Part shown: in pieces, positions 53,143 through 62,616 of the stretch
Position numbering within the stretch: the first letter of the stretch is position 1
Layout of the letters: each line of letters starts with the position of its first letter
NCBI GenBank assembly: GCA_017397885.1
Contig: JAFQHQ010000009.1
Coordinates: 1-64,000 of the forward strand
DNA from: Clostridia bacterium
GTDB taxonomy: Bacteria; Bacillota; Clostridia; UMGS1810
Direction: 5' to 3'
DNA: 64,000 bases
Notes under the pieces: generated by a model
The model's database searches: none
What the model saw: the letters and a program-made list of their open reading frames with translations, nothing else
What the model was told of the DNA's origin: nothing
Position numbers and translations under genes: made by a program

Positions 53143-54261
53143 TTACACTTCACACTCTCTCGAAACAGAAAGAACAACACCCATTTCAGCCAGAATGAAC
53201 ACAAGTGATGTCCCACCGTAGCTGAAAAACGGGAGCGGCATTCCGGTTGCAGGAATTGAAGATGTTACTACGGCAATGTTTATGATAACCTGAACAGCAA
53301 TAAGTCCGATTATACCGATTACAAGAAGTCTCGAAAAAGCATCGGGTGCATTTGAAGCTATTTTCAATCCCTTCCATACCAGGAAAACAAACAGCACAAC
53401 AACAAGTGCCGCTCCTATGAACCCGAGTTCTTCACATATTACAGAAAAGATGAAGTCGTTTTGAGGTTCGGGCAAAAACAAATGTTTTTGTCTGCTCTGA
53501 CCAAGCCCAAGCCCGAAAAATCCGCCACTGCCTATGGCATAGAGCGATTGAACAATCTGGAACCCTGTTCCGCTTGAGTCTTTGAAAGGATCAAAAAACG
53601 CCGTTACTCTTGCCATTCTGTACGGAGCACTGATCATTGCCACAACCGCCGCCCCGAGTGCCGGCAATCCAATGGCGGCAAAGTGCGCAATTTTGGCTCC
53701 CGCCGCCCACAAAACAATGAACCCTGTCAACACAATTACTATTGCTCCGCTCAGATGCGGTTCAATAAATACCAAAAGGGCAAGGAGACCAATGATAAAA
53801 ACATAGGGCAAAAAACCTTTCCCGAATGTTTTTAAAGCTTCGTGATTAGCTGTCACACTGCGGGCAAGGAATACAATTATGGCAAATTTTGCAAGCTCCG
53901 ATGGTTGAAAGCTGAAAGCTCCAAAGCCTATCCATCTTTTGGCACCCTTAACCTCCACGCCTATAAGCGGCACGAGAATAAGGAGGACTATGCTGATTAC
54001 CATAAGATGGAGAGAATATTTGTATATGGTTTTGTAAGAAATTCTGGACACAACAAGCATGATGCCTATTCCGATAAGAGACCAGGCAAACTGTCTTTTT
54101 ATGAAATAATAAGCATCGTTATATTGGTAATGAGCCGCCGCACTGCTTGCACTGAAAACCATTATCAGTCCGTAGCAAAGAAGCATGAACACAATAATCA
54201 AAAAAGAATAGTCCATCTTTTTGACTTTACCAAGACTTGCTGTTTTATGCTTATCTGCCAA
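53143..54261 (-). CDS. ftsW: SEDS-family glycan polymerase FtsW (SpoVE-like)
   Basis: This polytopic SEDS protein polymerises lipid II with its partner PBP. Ten hydrophobic segments are visible with VFSASSAAAHYQ, the catalytic-region GVEVKGAKRWI and FSFQPSELAK, the LPEPQNDFIFSV loop, and PFFSYGGTSL. The start is uncertain: TTG 54261 has GGAGGAAAAGAAA directly upstream, whereas ATG 54276 lacks a ribosome site. murD, commonly found here in other genomes, is absent. The PASTA PBP upstream is the likely partner. Confidence 0.92.
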   Translation of the reverse strand: MADKHKTASLGKVKKMDYSFLIIVFMLLCYGLIMVFSASSAAAHYQYNDAYYFIKRQFAWSLIGIGIMLVVSRISYKTIYKYSLHLMVISIVLLILVPLIGVEVKGAKRWIGFGAFSFQPSELAKFAIIVFLARSVTANHEALKTFGKGFLPYVFIIGLLALLVFIEPHLSGAIVIVLTGFIVLWAAGAKIAHFAAIGLPALGAAVVAMISAPYRMARVTAFFDPFKDSSGTGFQIVQSLYAIGSGGFFGLGLGQSRQKHLFLPEPQNDFIFSVICEELGFIGAALVVVLFVFLVWKGLKIASNAPDAFSRLLVIGIIGLIAVQVIINIAVVTSSIPATGMPLPFFSYGGTSLVFILAEMGVVLSVSRECEV

Positions 54262-54295
54262 TTTCTTTTCCTCCATTTTTAAATATCTGCAATTT

Positions 54296-55264
54296 TCAAA
54301 TGTTGACACATGCAACAAATGCAACACCCGCAAGAATGGCTGTTACAAGAACTGCCACAATCACAATTTTCACCTCACTCCATCCGCACATTTCAAAATG
54401 ATGGTGGATGGGGCTCATTTTAAAGAGTCTTTTTCCTGTCTTTTTGAAATACATAACCTGCAAAATTACAGATATTGTTTCAAGAACATATACGCCTCCG
54501 ACAATGATGAGTACAAGAGGATTTTTCAAAAGAAGCGCATTTGAACAAACAAGTCCGCCCAAAAACAGCGAACCTGTATCACCCATAAACACTTTTGCAG
54601 GATGATGGTTAAAAAGCAAAAATCCAAGAAGTGAAGCCGCTGAAATCCCGTTAACAACAGTCACGTCATACATTTCCATATTATAGGATAACACTGCGAA
54701 GAATACACATACAACAAAGGTTATTGATGCCGCAAGTCCGTCCACACCATCGGTAAGGTTGACGCTGTTTGTCGTGCCAAGCAAAACAAACAAAGCAAGC
54801 GGTATGTATAGATAACCTGCATTGATTTCTGTTTTTGCAAAGGGAATGAATATCTTTGTGTCGATAAGTTCGAAAGCGTAGATACTTACTGCAATAAATA
54901 CTGCCGAAAATAAAAACTGCAACAGAAATTTATGCTTTGCACTGAGACCGAGATTTCGTTTTTTTACAACCTTTATATAGTCATCAATAAATCCCACAAG
55001 CCCAAAACTCATAGCAAAAAGCACCAGGCACACCGTGAGAGTTGTCCGCGCAAACAGAAGTGTACAAACAAGAATGGGTATCATGAAAATGAAACCGCCC
55101 ATGGGAGGTGTTCCGCTTTTTTTCTGATGCCAGCTTGGGCCCTCTTCTCTTATTTGCTGACCGAATTTAAGTCTGCGAAACAAAGGAATAAGAATGGGAC
55201 CGCAAACAGCAGCTATCACAAAAGCTATTATCCCGGATATTAAAAGTTCTTCTGTCATTACCAT
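54296..55264 (-). CDS. mraY: Phospho-MurNAc-pentapeptide translocase
   Basis: MraY attaches phospho-MurNAc-pentapeptide to undecaprenyl phosphate to form lipid I. The protein has about 322 residues and ten transmembrane helices. It shows GTPPMGGFIF, the catalytic DDYIKVVKKRNLGLSAKHK, NSVNLTDGVDGLA, FMGDTGSLFLGG and HHHFEMCGWSE. ATG 55264 follows GAGGTGA; the longer frame begins with the GTG inside that ribosome site. It sits between murF and ftsW. Confidence 0.96.
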   Translation of the reverse strand: MVMTEELLISGIIAFVIAAVCGPILIPLFRRLKFGQQIREEGPSWHQKKSGTPPMGGFIFMIPILVCTLLFARTTLTVCLVLFAMSFGLVGFIDDYIKVVKKRNLGLSAKHKFLLQFLFSAVFIAVSIYAFELIDTKIFIPFAKTEINAGYLYIPLALFVLLGTTNSVNLTDGVDGLAASITFVVCVFFAVLSYNMEMYDVTVVNGISAASLLGFLLFNHHPAKVFMGDTGSLFLGGLVCSNALLLKNPLVLIIVGGVYVLETISVILQVMYFKKTGKRLFKMSPIHHHFEMCGWSEVKIVIVAVLVTAILAGVAFVACVNI

Positions 55265-55287
55265 TTTAAGTTTCACCTCATTGTATA

Positions 55288-56649
55288 TTATTGGTTTATG
55301 AGAGCTTCGGAAATCGTTTCGAATTTCATAAACCTTGATGCTTTAACAAGTATTGCATCATCCTTTTTAACAAATGTTTTCAAGAAATCAATAACAGATT
55401 TCGTGTCGTCAAAGCAGTATTTCTCTTTGGAAACAACTTCCTGAGCCATATATTTTGAAAGTTCACCGCAGGTTATAAGCACATCACAATCGGATTTTTC
55501 AAACGCTTCGCCAACACTTCTGTGGAGTTTTTCGCCCATTAATCCAAGTTCACCTATATCTCCAAAAACCGCAATACGACGTTTTGCCGAAACTGCAGCC
55601 AAAACGCCGAGAGCGGCAATATCCGACTGAGGACTTGCATTGTAACAGTCGTTAATAACCTTGTAGTCATTTACGCTTATAATATTTTGTCTAATACCGC
55701 TTGAAACATAAGAAGCAAGACCTGAGCTAATCTGATTATATGTCATGTCAAGCATTTCACCCACCGCTATTGCGCAGAGAGCATTGTAGACATTGTGTAT
55801 CCCGGGAAGATTGATGTGATACTTTTGACCTTTGCACAAAAAATCACAACCGTCTTCCGAAGAAACTACATCATATGCAATATATTCACAATCGTTGTTT
55901 TTTATACCGACAAAGTTTAACTCCGTAAGGTTTAACTTTTCTTTCAAAGTAACAAGGTAGGCATCATCACCGTTCAGAACAGCTCTTCCGTCACTTGCCA
56001 AACCTTCAAAAATTTCACTTTTGGCTCTAAGAATGCCCTCCTGAGAACCAAGAAATTCAATGTGAGATGTCCCTATGTTTGTTATGATGGCAATATCAGG
56101 GAGTGCACACCTTGTAAGGACCTCTATCTCTCCGAAATTGCTCATTCCCATTTCAACAACCGCCACTTCGTGCTTTGAGCAAAGCCCGAACAGAGTCAGA
56201 GGAACACCTATATTATTATTGAAATTGCCGGAAGTAGCATGAACATTATATTTTTGTGATATTACCGAAGCCAGCATTTCTTTAGTTGTTGTTTTCCCGA
56301 CGCTTCCGGTAAGCGCAACAACTTTTATGTCGAATTTTTTTCTGTAATGACTTGCCAAATCAAGCAAAGCCTTGCCTGTATCTTTTACACGAATACCAAA
56401 GCATGGCTCTTTCGGCACAAAATCTGTTTCGCACAAATATCCGCCGATTCCGTTTTTGCATACTTCATTTAAAAAAGAATGGGCATCAAATTTTTCTCCT
56501 TTGAGCGGTATGAAAAGCGAAGTGTTGTCGGTTGTTCGACTATCTGTGCTTATGCCGCATATAACATCAGAAGAACTGCCACACACAAGTTCTCCGCCAA
56601 CTGCCGTTGCAATTTCACCGGCAGTCATGTTTTCTGTTTTATATATCAT
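55288..56649 (-). CDS. murF: UDP-MurNAc-tripeptide:D-Ala-D-Ala ligase
   Basis: MurF adds the D-Ala-D-Ala dipeptide. The 453 residues have DSRTTDNTSLFIPLKG at the substrate domain, the P-loop GSVGKTTTKEML, EMGMSNFGEI and NDCYNASPQSDIAAL. AAGGA precedes the ATG, 12 bases after murE. Position and motifs separate it from murE, with which it shares the Mur-ligase fold. Confidence 0.95.
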   Translation of the reverse strand: MIYKTENMTAGEIATAVGGELVCGSSSDVICGISTDSRTTDNTSLFIPLKGEKFDAHSFLNEVCKNGIGGYLCETDFVPKEPCFGIRVKDTGKALLDLASHYRKKFDIKVVALTGSVGKTTTKEMLASVISQKYNVHATSGNFNNNIGVPLTLFGLCSKHEVAVVEMGMSNFGEIEVLTRCALPDIAIITNIGTSHIEFLGSQEGILRAKSEIFEGLASDGRAVLNGDDAYLVTLKEKLNLTELNFVGIKNNDCEYIAYDVVSSEDGCDFLCKGQKYHINLPGIHNVYNALCAIAVGEMLDMTYNQISSGLASYVSSGIRQNIISVNDYKVINDCYNASPQSDIAALGVLAAVSAKRRIAVFGDIGELGLMGEKLHRSVGEAFEKSDCDVLITCGELSKYMAQEVVSKEKYCFDDTKSVIDFLKTFVKKDDAILVKASRFMKFETISEALINQ

Positions 56650-56661
56650 GTATATTCCTTC

Positions 56662-58089
56662 TTATCTTGATAAAATTTCCTTAACAACTTCTCTTTCATC
56701 AAAATGAATTGTTCCGGAATTCAAAATCTGATATGTTTCGTGGCCTTTTCCTGCCAAAACAACACAGTCATTTTTTCGAGCTGTTTTTAATGCATATTCG
56801 ATGGCGTCGCGTCGGTTTTCAATTACAACATATTCTGCAGAACCTTTTTTGACGCCTTCTTCAATCATTTCGATTATTTTTTTAGGATTTTCCGTACGGG
56901 GGTTGTCACTTGTTACAACGCAAAAATCCGCCATGTTTGCGGCTATTTCCCCCATTATGCTTCGTTTGCTGCTGTCGCGATCGCCACCGCAACCAAAAAC
57001 AATTATTACACGTCCGTCACAAAATCCCTTTACCGCAGACAAAATATTTTCTATTCCGTCGGGAGTGTGGGCATAGTCTATGAGAACAGTATAATCTGTA
57101 TTGACAGGGACTATTTCCGCTCTGCCCTTAACACCGGATGCCGTGGCAAGAGCTGCAGAAATTTTGCCGTCTTCAACACCCACAGCCTTTGCAATTCCGA
57201 TTGCACAAAGGGCATTGTAGACCGAAAACTCCCCGGGAATCCCGAGAACGTAATTTTGAGTTGCAAGAGAAAAGCTTACGCCGTCGGACGATAGTTTTAT
57301 GTTTTGTGCTTTATAATCGGAATCGCCAACCGTCGAATAGCAAAATGTTTTGCACGGACTTGAAAGAGCAATTTGTTTGCCGTATGCATCATCTGTGTTT
57401 ATTATTGCAACATCGGAAATTTCCATAAGACGCGCTTTTGCCTTCATGTAATTTTCCATGGTTTTGTGAAAATCAAGATGATCCTGTGTAAGGTTTGTAA
57501 AAGCTCCCACACTGTATCTGCATCCATACACTCTGTCAAGTTCCAGTGCATGTGATGAAACCTCCATTATGCAAAAGTCCACTGCTGCATCTGCCATTTT
57601 TGAAAACAAACCCTGAAGTTCTATTGAATGAGGCGTAGTTCTGCCTGTTTCAATAATTTCGTCACCGATTATGTTCTGATTTGTACCGATTACGGCAGTT
57701 TTAAATCCGCACGAGTCAAGAATATGTTTAACAAGATATGTTACAGTTGTTTTTCCGTTTGTACCTGTAACGCCAATCAGTTTAAACTTTTTTGAAGGAT
57801 AACCATAGAATTTTGCCGCAGCCAAAGCTTCGCATCTTCTGCTGTTTTCAACAACTATTTGCGGGCATTGAACATTTGGATTATATTCTTCGCAAATCAC
57901 TGCGGAGGCTCCGCTATCTACTGCAGAAGCGATATATTTGTGACCGTCGGTCTGAAATCCGCGCACGGCAACAAATAAGCTTCCCTCACTGCACTCACGT
58001 GAGTTGTTTGTTATCGAAGTGATTTGTATATCATTGTCGCCATAGAGTTTTGCTCCGGGAAGCGCTTCGACAATTTCTATTAATTTCAT
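56662..58089 (-). CDS. murE: UDP-MurNAc-L-Ala-D-Glu:meso-DAP ligase
   Basis: MurE adds the third residue of the stem peptide. From ATG 58089 (AAAGGAGGG upstream) it has 475 residues: NNSRECSEGSLFVAVRG, the P-loop GTNGKTTVTYL, EVSSHALELDRV, and DNPRTENP. The DNPR motif marks meso-diaminopimelate-specific enzymes, as opposed to lysine-type ligases, which agrees with lysA in the window. It has full family length. Confidence 0.95.
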   Translation of the reverse strand: MKLIEIVEALPGAKLYGDNDIQITSITNNSRECSEGSLFVAVRGFQTDGHKYIASAVDSGASAVICEEYNPNVQCPQIVVENSRRCEALAAAKFYGYPSKKFKLIGVTGTNGKTTVTYLVKHILDSCGFKTAVIGTNQNIIGDEIIETGRTTPHSIELQGLFSKMADAAVDFCIMEVSSHALELDRVYGCRYSVGAFTNLTQDHLDFHKTMENYMKAKARLMEISDVAIINTDDAYGKQIALSSPCKTFCYSTVGDSDYKAQNIKLSSDGVSFSLATQNYVLGIPGEFSVYNALCAIGIAKAVGVEDGKISAALATASGVKGRAEIVPVNTDYTVLIDYAHTPDGIENILSAVKGFCDGRVIIVFGCGGDRDSSKRSIMGEIAANMADFCVVTSDNPRTENPKKIIEMIEEGVKKGSAEYVVIENRRDAIEYALKTARKNDCVVLAGKGHETYQILNSGTIHFDEREVVKEILSR

Positions 58090-58207
58090 GTGAAAAATAC
58101 CCTCCTTTTGTTTCGATTGCAATATGCGAAAAGCTCGGAATTTAAAACATTACCACAATCCGATCGAACCGAATACTGTTCTTCAAAAAGCTTTACGTAA
58201 ACAATCA

Positions 58208-60382
58208 TCAATGAATATTATCTGTTGAGGTATAGTTATATTCTACGGTGACCATGCTTCCTCTCGGAACCATGGTACCTGCCGCGGGGACCTGTGTCCC
58301 CACAAGAACTGAAGATGTTATGGAACTTGAGCCCCTGACTTTAATGTTCAGCCCTGCATTAACAAGTCTTTGATTTGCGTCGGTCGCAATTACCCCGTAT
58401 AAATCGGGAACTTCAACCAAATCTTCTTCAGTTTCTTTGGTATATAGTATAACTACAGCGTTATCTGTAAGCGCGGTTGAAGCTGCAGGATTTTGCGAAA
58501 CCACTGATTCTCCGTCACCGATAATCGAATATTCAAGTCCGGCTTCTGTTACAGCTGTTTTGGCTTCTTCAATACTCATTCCAATTACATTCGGAACAAA
58601 TTTGAATTCCTGTGTTACGTCACTCTCTATCTGCATATATACCAATACATCGTTCATTATTTCTTTGAAAACAGGCGCGGCAGTTGCACCGCCCATGTGA
58701 GAAGATCCCATTGGTTCGTCAAGCATTACAAGACATATGAATTCGGGGTCATCGGCAGGAGCAAAGCCAACAAACGACGCAACATATTTGCCGTTGCCTC
58801 TGGGAATTTTTTCACTTGTGCCTGTTTTGCCGGCAATGTGGTAGCCTTCAATATATGCATTTCTGCTTGTTCCGTCGGAAGCAACGCCTTCAAGAATTCT
58901 GCTGACGGTTTGAGCTGTATCAACACTCACAACCTGTCTTATGATTTCGGGCTCAAACTCTTTTATCACCTTGCCCTCATCATCTATGAAAGACTTTATG
59001 AGTCTGGGTTTTACCATTTTCCCCGAATTGGTTATTGCAGAATAGGCAGTAACCAATTGAAGCGGAGTAACCGTAAATCCCTGACCGAAAGATGCTGTAG
59101 CAAGTTCAACTTCGTTAAACTTTTCAAGCTTGTGAAATTCACCTTCAGCCTCACCGGGAAGATCGAACCCTGTTGTCGCACCAAAACCAAAGGATTTGTA
59201 ATATTTATAAAACTTATCTGTTCCGAGACGATTTCCGATTGACATAAACACGGGATTACATGAATTGTACACACCTTGCACAAAACTTTCGGTTCCGTGC
59301 CCGCCGGTATTCCAACATCCGATATCATAATTTGCAACCCTCACTGAACCGTTGCACACAAAATTTTCGTCCAAAGAAACCAGGTTTTCTTCGAGTGCCA
59401 TAGCTGCCACCATGGCTTTGAATGTTGAGCCGGGTTCATATGCATCAACAACAGCTTTGTTTCTCCATTGTTTGTAGAGTGCATTGTTTTTTGCTTCGGT
59501 ACGTGTTTTCTCATCCGGAATTTTGGAAATTTCCTCGTTGAGTTCTTTGTCCATAATTGTGAAGGGTTCGTTCAGATTAAAGGTTGGATAGGTTGCCATG
59601 GCAAGTATTTCGCCGGTTTTTGCGCCCATTATTATGCACGCCGCACCATTTTCAACCTGATAATCCTCAACGGCTTTTTTCAAAGCTTCTTCAGCTTTAC
59701 GCTGAATAGATTCATCTATAGTAAGGATAACATTCACTCCGTTTTCGGGGTCAATGTATTTTTCATATTTATAAGGCATGTTAACACCGGCGGCATTTTT
59801 TGCCGTGATAATTCTTCCGGGAACACCCTTGAGATAACTGTCGTATATCATTTCTATCCCGGCAAGGCCCTGATTATCATTGCCGACAAAACCTATTATA
59901 TGAGAAGCAAGACTTCCGCCCGGATAGTAACGTTTGAAATCTTCCACAAGCTGAACACCCGGAAGTTCCTTCTTTTCGATAGCTTCTTCCTGCTCTTTGG
60001 GGATTTTTCTCTTTATAACTTCATAGGTACTGTCCTTGGAAAGAATTGCATACACATCATCTTTGTTTAGTCCGAGAACAGATGCCAAGTGAACCGAGAC
60101 CTCATTTATCTTTTTGCTTTTCTGAACTTCCCGCGGATTTACGGTAACTGTATAGGCAGATGCACTCTCTGCAAGTGCATTCATGTTTCTGTCATATATT
60201 GTACCCCGCTTTGAAGTAATTACCAGATCTTTTGTTTGTTGAAGTGCAGCCTCCTTGCTGTATTGCCTGCCTTTGGTTGCCTGTATCCATCCAACTCGCC
60301 CCAAAAGCAAACCAAGCATTGCGGCTATCACAACAAAACTTATAAATAGTCTTGATTTGGGATTTGCTCCTTGGCTTGACAT
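58208..60382 (-). CDS. Class B PASTA penicillin-binding protein (SpoVD/FtsI type)
   Basis: The 724-residue monofunctional transpeptidase has a cytoplasmic stub and one transmembrane helix (LFISFVVIAAMLGLLLGRV). The dimerisation domain contains RGTIYDRN, and the catalytic domain has STFK (Ser319), SCN (374-376) and KTGTSEK (519-525). Two C-terminal PASTA domains lie at about 593-655 and 660-722. PASTA repeats are typical of SpoVD and PBP2B/PBP2x proteins. As the only class B PBP in the cluster, it is probably the septal enzyme; a sporulation-specific role cannot be excluded. AAAGGA precedes the ATG. Confidence 0.94.
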   Translation of the reverse strand: MSSQGANPKSRLFISFVVIAAMLGLLLGRVGWIQATKGRQYSKEAALQQTKDLVITSKRGTIYDRNMNALAESASAYTVTVNPREVQKSKKINEVSVHLASVLGLNKDDVYAILSKDSTYEVIKRKIPKEQEEAIEKKELPGVQLVEDFKRYYPGGSLASHIIGFVGNDNQGLAGIEMIYDSYLKGVPGRIITAKNAAGVNMPYKYEKYIDPENGVNVILTIDESIQRKAEEALKKAVEDYQVENGAACIIMGAKTGEILAMATYPTFNLNEPFTIMDKELNEEISKIPDEKTRTEAKNNALYKQWRNKAVVDAYEPGSTFKAMVAAMALEENLVSLDENFVCNGSVRVANYDIGCWNTGGHGTESFVQGVYNSCNPVFMSIGNRLGTDKFYKYYKSFGFGATTGFDLPGEAEGEFHKLEKFNEVELATASFGQGFTVTPLQLVTAYSAITNSGKMVKPRLIKSFIDDEGKVIKEFEPEIIRQVVSVDTAQTVSRILEGVASDGTSRNAYIEGYHIAGKTGTSEKIPRGNGKYVASFVGFAPADDPEFICLVMLDEPMGSSHMGGATAAPVFKEIMNDVLVYMQIESDVTQEFKFVPNVIGMSIEEAKTAVTEAGLEYSIIGDGESVVSQNPAASTALTDNAVVILYTKETEEDLVEVPDLYGVIATDANQRLVNAGLNIKVRGSSSITSSVLVGTQVPAAGTMVPRGSMVTVEYNYTSTDNIH

Positions 60383-60497
60383 ATTTTAATATTCCTTTCA
60401 TACTAATCTCTACAATTACAGTGAAAAACTGCCTTTTTGGGTCAAAACTCAAAAAGGCATTTCGAATTGGTTGTATTCTCTCAGAAGTATGTCGTAA

Positions 60498-60983
60498 TCA
60501 GTCTATGTATACCAAAAAAGATTTCAGGCTGTCAACCACTTTTTCAACAGCGCTCACTTTTTTTGTGTGGTTGTAGGTTTGAGTATAATCACTTTGAACA
60601 ACATCAACATAAACATTTTGATAGTTTTCCGGTTGTTGCATTCCAAACTCATTGATGGCTTTGTCCTCCACGGCTTTAAGGTCAATTTCCGATGTAATCT
60701 CAAAAGAAGTCTGTGTGTTTTTGCCTTTGATGTCTTCAAGTTCTTCTTTAAGCTCATCATTTTGTGACGATGTCTGAATAAGCACTGCATTAGCATAAAG
60801 AAACGCAATTCCTATAACAAATATGAGACTGATAACAGCTATGGCTTTTTTGTGATTTATGACTTTGGTTTTTACCTGCTCAATTTTTTTCTCTTCTTTT
60901 TCTTTTTTATTGTTGTCGGATGTATAGTCGTAATATTCTTCAATTTTGTATGCAGATGTTCCGTCATACCATTTATATGCCAT
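60498..60983 (-). CDS. ftsL: FtsL-like septum protein
   Basis: The 161-residue bitopic protein has a charged cytoplasmic N-terminus with a Lys/Glu run (KKEKEEKKIEQVK), one transmembrane helix (AIAVISLIFVIGIAFLYANAV), a coiled coil (SSQNDELKEELEDIKGKN), and a longer tail. Position between rsmH and the PBP gene identifies it as FtsL despite low sequence identity in this family. ATG 60983 follows GAAGGTGA. It forms a complex with DivIB and DivIC in other bacteria. Confidence 0.85.
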   Translation of the reverse strand: MAYKWYDGTSAYKIEEYYDYTSDNNKKEKEEKKIEQVKTKVINHKKAIAVISLIFVIGIAFLYANAVLIQTSSQNDELKEELEDIKGKNTQTSFEITSEIDLKAVEDKAINEFGMQQPENYQNVYVDVVQSDYTQTYNHTKKVSAVEKVVDSLKSFLVYID

Positions 60984-61012
60984 CGGTCTCACCTTCTTTC
61001 ACATTTCAGAAT

Positions 61013-61945
61013 TTAAAGTTTTTCACATATTCTAAGCTTGGCACTTTTTGAGCGCTTGTTAAATTCAAGTTCTTCCGCTGACGGAAGGATGGGTTTATTT
61101 GTAATTATTTTCCCTCTGGGTTTATTGTTACATACACATATGGGAAAATCCTTCGGGCATGTGCACCCTTTGGCAAAGGAAGCAAAGGTCTGTTTGACAA
61201 TGCGATCCTCAAGAGAATGAAACGTTATCACACATAACCGTCCTCCCGGAGCAAGTACATCAAAAAAATCCTCCAAAGCTTGTTTGAGCGGTTCAAGTTC
61301 ACTGTTAACCTCTATCCTCACTGCCTGAAACACCCTTTTTGCCGGATGTGATCCCTTTTGCCTGAATTTTTCGGGAATTGAGCGTTTAATAAGTTCAACA
61401 AGTTCCAATGTTGTTTTTATTGGCGATGTTTTCCGAGCTTCACAAATCAACTGCGCAACTCGTTTGGAAAACTTTTCTTCGCCGTAATCATAAAAAATTT
61501 TAGTGAGTTCTTCTTGCGAATATTCGTTTATTACATTGTATGCACTGAAATCCGCATCTTTATCCATTCTCATATCAAGGGGAGCATCTTCCATATATGA
61601 AAACCCGCGTTCGGCACAATCAAGCTGATATGACGATACTCCCAGGTCAATAAGTGCCCCATCAATTTTATCTATGTTCAAATTGTTTAAAATATTCTTG
61701 ATTTCATTGTAATTGGAATGAACATATGAAACATTTTCGAATTTTTTCAGTCTTTCTCTTGCCGCACAAATTGCATCGGTGTCACGGTCTATTCCGATGA
61801 GATGCCCGTTTTTTCCGAGGGCGGATGCAATTTCAAAGCTATGTCCACCGCCACCCAGCGTACCGTCCGCGTATATTCCGTCGGGTTTAATGCATAGACC
61901 GTCTACAGCCTCACGCAACAATACGGATATGTGCCTGAATTCCAC
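61013..61945 (-). CDS. rsmH: 16S rRNA (cytosine(1402)-N(4))-methyltransferase
   Basis: RsmH (MraW) methylates C1402 of 16S rRNA. The 310 residues contain [13 protein letters not shown], the SAM-binding [34 protein letters not shown] and the conserved [10 protein letters not shown]. The start is GTG behind GGAGGTAAG. It follows mraZ by 16 bases, the conserved order. Confidence 0.96.
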   Translation of the reverse strand: MEFRHISVLLREAVDGLCIKPDGIYADGTLGGGGHSFEIASALGKNGHLIGIDRDTDAICAARERLKKFENVSYVHSNYNEIKNILNNLNIDKIDGALIDLGVSSYQLDCAERGFSYMEDAPLDMRMDKDADFSAYNVINEYSQEELTKIFYDYGEEKFSKRVAQLICEARKTSPIKTTLELVELIKRSIPEKFRQKGSHPAKRVFQAVRIEVNSELEPLKQALEDFFDVLAPGGRLCVITFHSLEDRIVKQTFASFAKGCTCPKDFPICVCNNKPRGKIITNKPILPSAEELEFNKRSKSAKLRICEKL

Positions 61946-61961
61946 TTTGCTTACCTCCGCA

Positions 61962-62393
61962 TTAAATCATAATTCCGAGCTCACAAAGGCTTTCGGCAAT
62001 TTCATCTGTATCTATGCTGTTCATATATTCGTTCCAATTGTGAGTGCTCCATATTTCGACCTTGTCGCCGTTTCCGATTATTGTAACATCTTTTTCAAGA
62101 GAAGCATACTCTTTAAGCGGTTGGGTAATAAGTATTCTGCCCTGTTTATCGGTTTCACATTCTATGGCACCGGCAAGAAACAGCCTTGAAAAACCACGGG
62201 AATTTTTGTTTGCAAGAGGAAGTGTGCTCAGCTTTTCATAAAATTTTTCCCATTGTTCCATACTGAAAACCAAAAGGTTTTTATCAAGGCCCTTTGTCAC
62301 AACAAAAGTTTCGCCAAGCTCTTCGCGGAGTTTGACGGGCATTATTACTCTGCCTTTGGAATCCAGGGTATGTTGATATTCGCCACTAAGCAC
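61962..62393 (-). CDS. mraZ: Transcriptional regulator MraZ
   Basis: MraZ is an AbrB-fold DNA-binding ring that controls the dcw operon it heads. The product is about 143 residues from GTG 62393 (AAAGGAAG upstream): [33 protein letters not shown] is the first swapped-hairpin repeat and [45 protein letters not shown] the second. Both carry the DxKGR/DxQGR signature. The longest frame begins 18 codons earlier without support. Four MraZ boxes lie upstream. Confidence 0.95.
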   Translation of the reverse strand: MLSGEYQHTLDSKGRVIMPVKLREELGETFVVTKGLDKNLLVFSMEQWEKFYEKLSTLPLANKNSRGFSRLFLAGAIECETDKQGRILITQPLKEYASLEKDVTIIGNGDKVEIWSTHNWNEYMNSIDTDEIAESLCELGIMI

Positions 62394-62432
62394 TTCTTTC
62401 ACTTCCTTTCCCGTGTTTTTGGGGTGAAAATT

Positions 62433-62470
62433 ACCACTTTTTACCATTTGAAACCACTTTTCACCACTTT
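62433..62470 (-). promoter_or_regulatory. Four MraZ boxes with exact 10-bp period
   Basis: On the minus strand AAAGGTGGT-like units read AAAGTGGT, AAAGTGGT, CAAATGGT and AAAGTGGT (62470-62463, 62460-62453, 62450-62443, 62440-62433). The 10-base spacing is that of known MraZ operators. They lie just downstream of the -10 box, so bound MraZ should block transcription. Confidence 0.9.
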
Positions 62471-62476
62471 TTATTG

Positions 62477-62505
62477 ATTATAAACCATTTTTTCAAATTT
62501 TGCAA
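62477..62505 (-). promoter_or_regulatory. Promoter of the dcw cluster (mraZ)
   Basis: TTGCAA (62505-62500) and TATAAT (62482-62477) are 17 bases apart on the minus strand. The MraZ boxes begin within 8 bases of the -10. Confidence 0.85.
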
Positions 62506-62518
62506 TAGTTTTTGGCAC

Positions 62519-62557
62519 AAAAAAAACGCCATTTTCTTTAATAATGGCGTTTTTTTA
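62519..62557 (-). terminator. Intrinsic terminator of the solute-binding protein gene
   Basis: A 13-bp stem AAAAAACGCCATT/AATGGCGTTTTTT has a 9-base loop and a T-run on both strands. It is 60 bases past the stop codon and directly upstream of the mraZ promoter. Confidence 0.9.
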
Positions 62558-62616
62558 AAATTTCGTGAAAATTGCACAAATGTTTTCCGGACTATCCGTC
62601 AATATTCACAAACTGT

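Noticed and set aside
59468-60070. Plus-strand open frame of 200 codons antisense to the PASTA PBP gene
   Set aside because: Same reason: the minus strand encodes an unambiguous PBP and the antisense protein has no coherent features.
62433-62470. CRISPR-like short repeats upstream of mraZ
   Set aside because: Four 8-base units at a 10-base period with no spacers are MraZ boxes.
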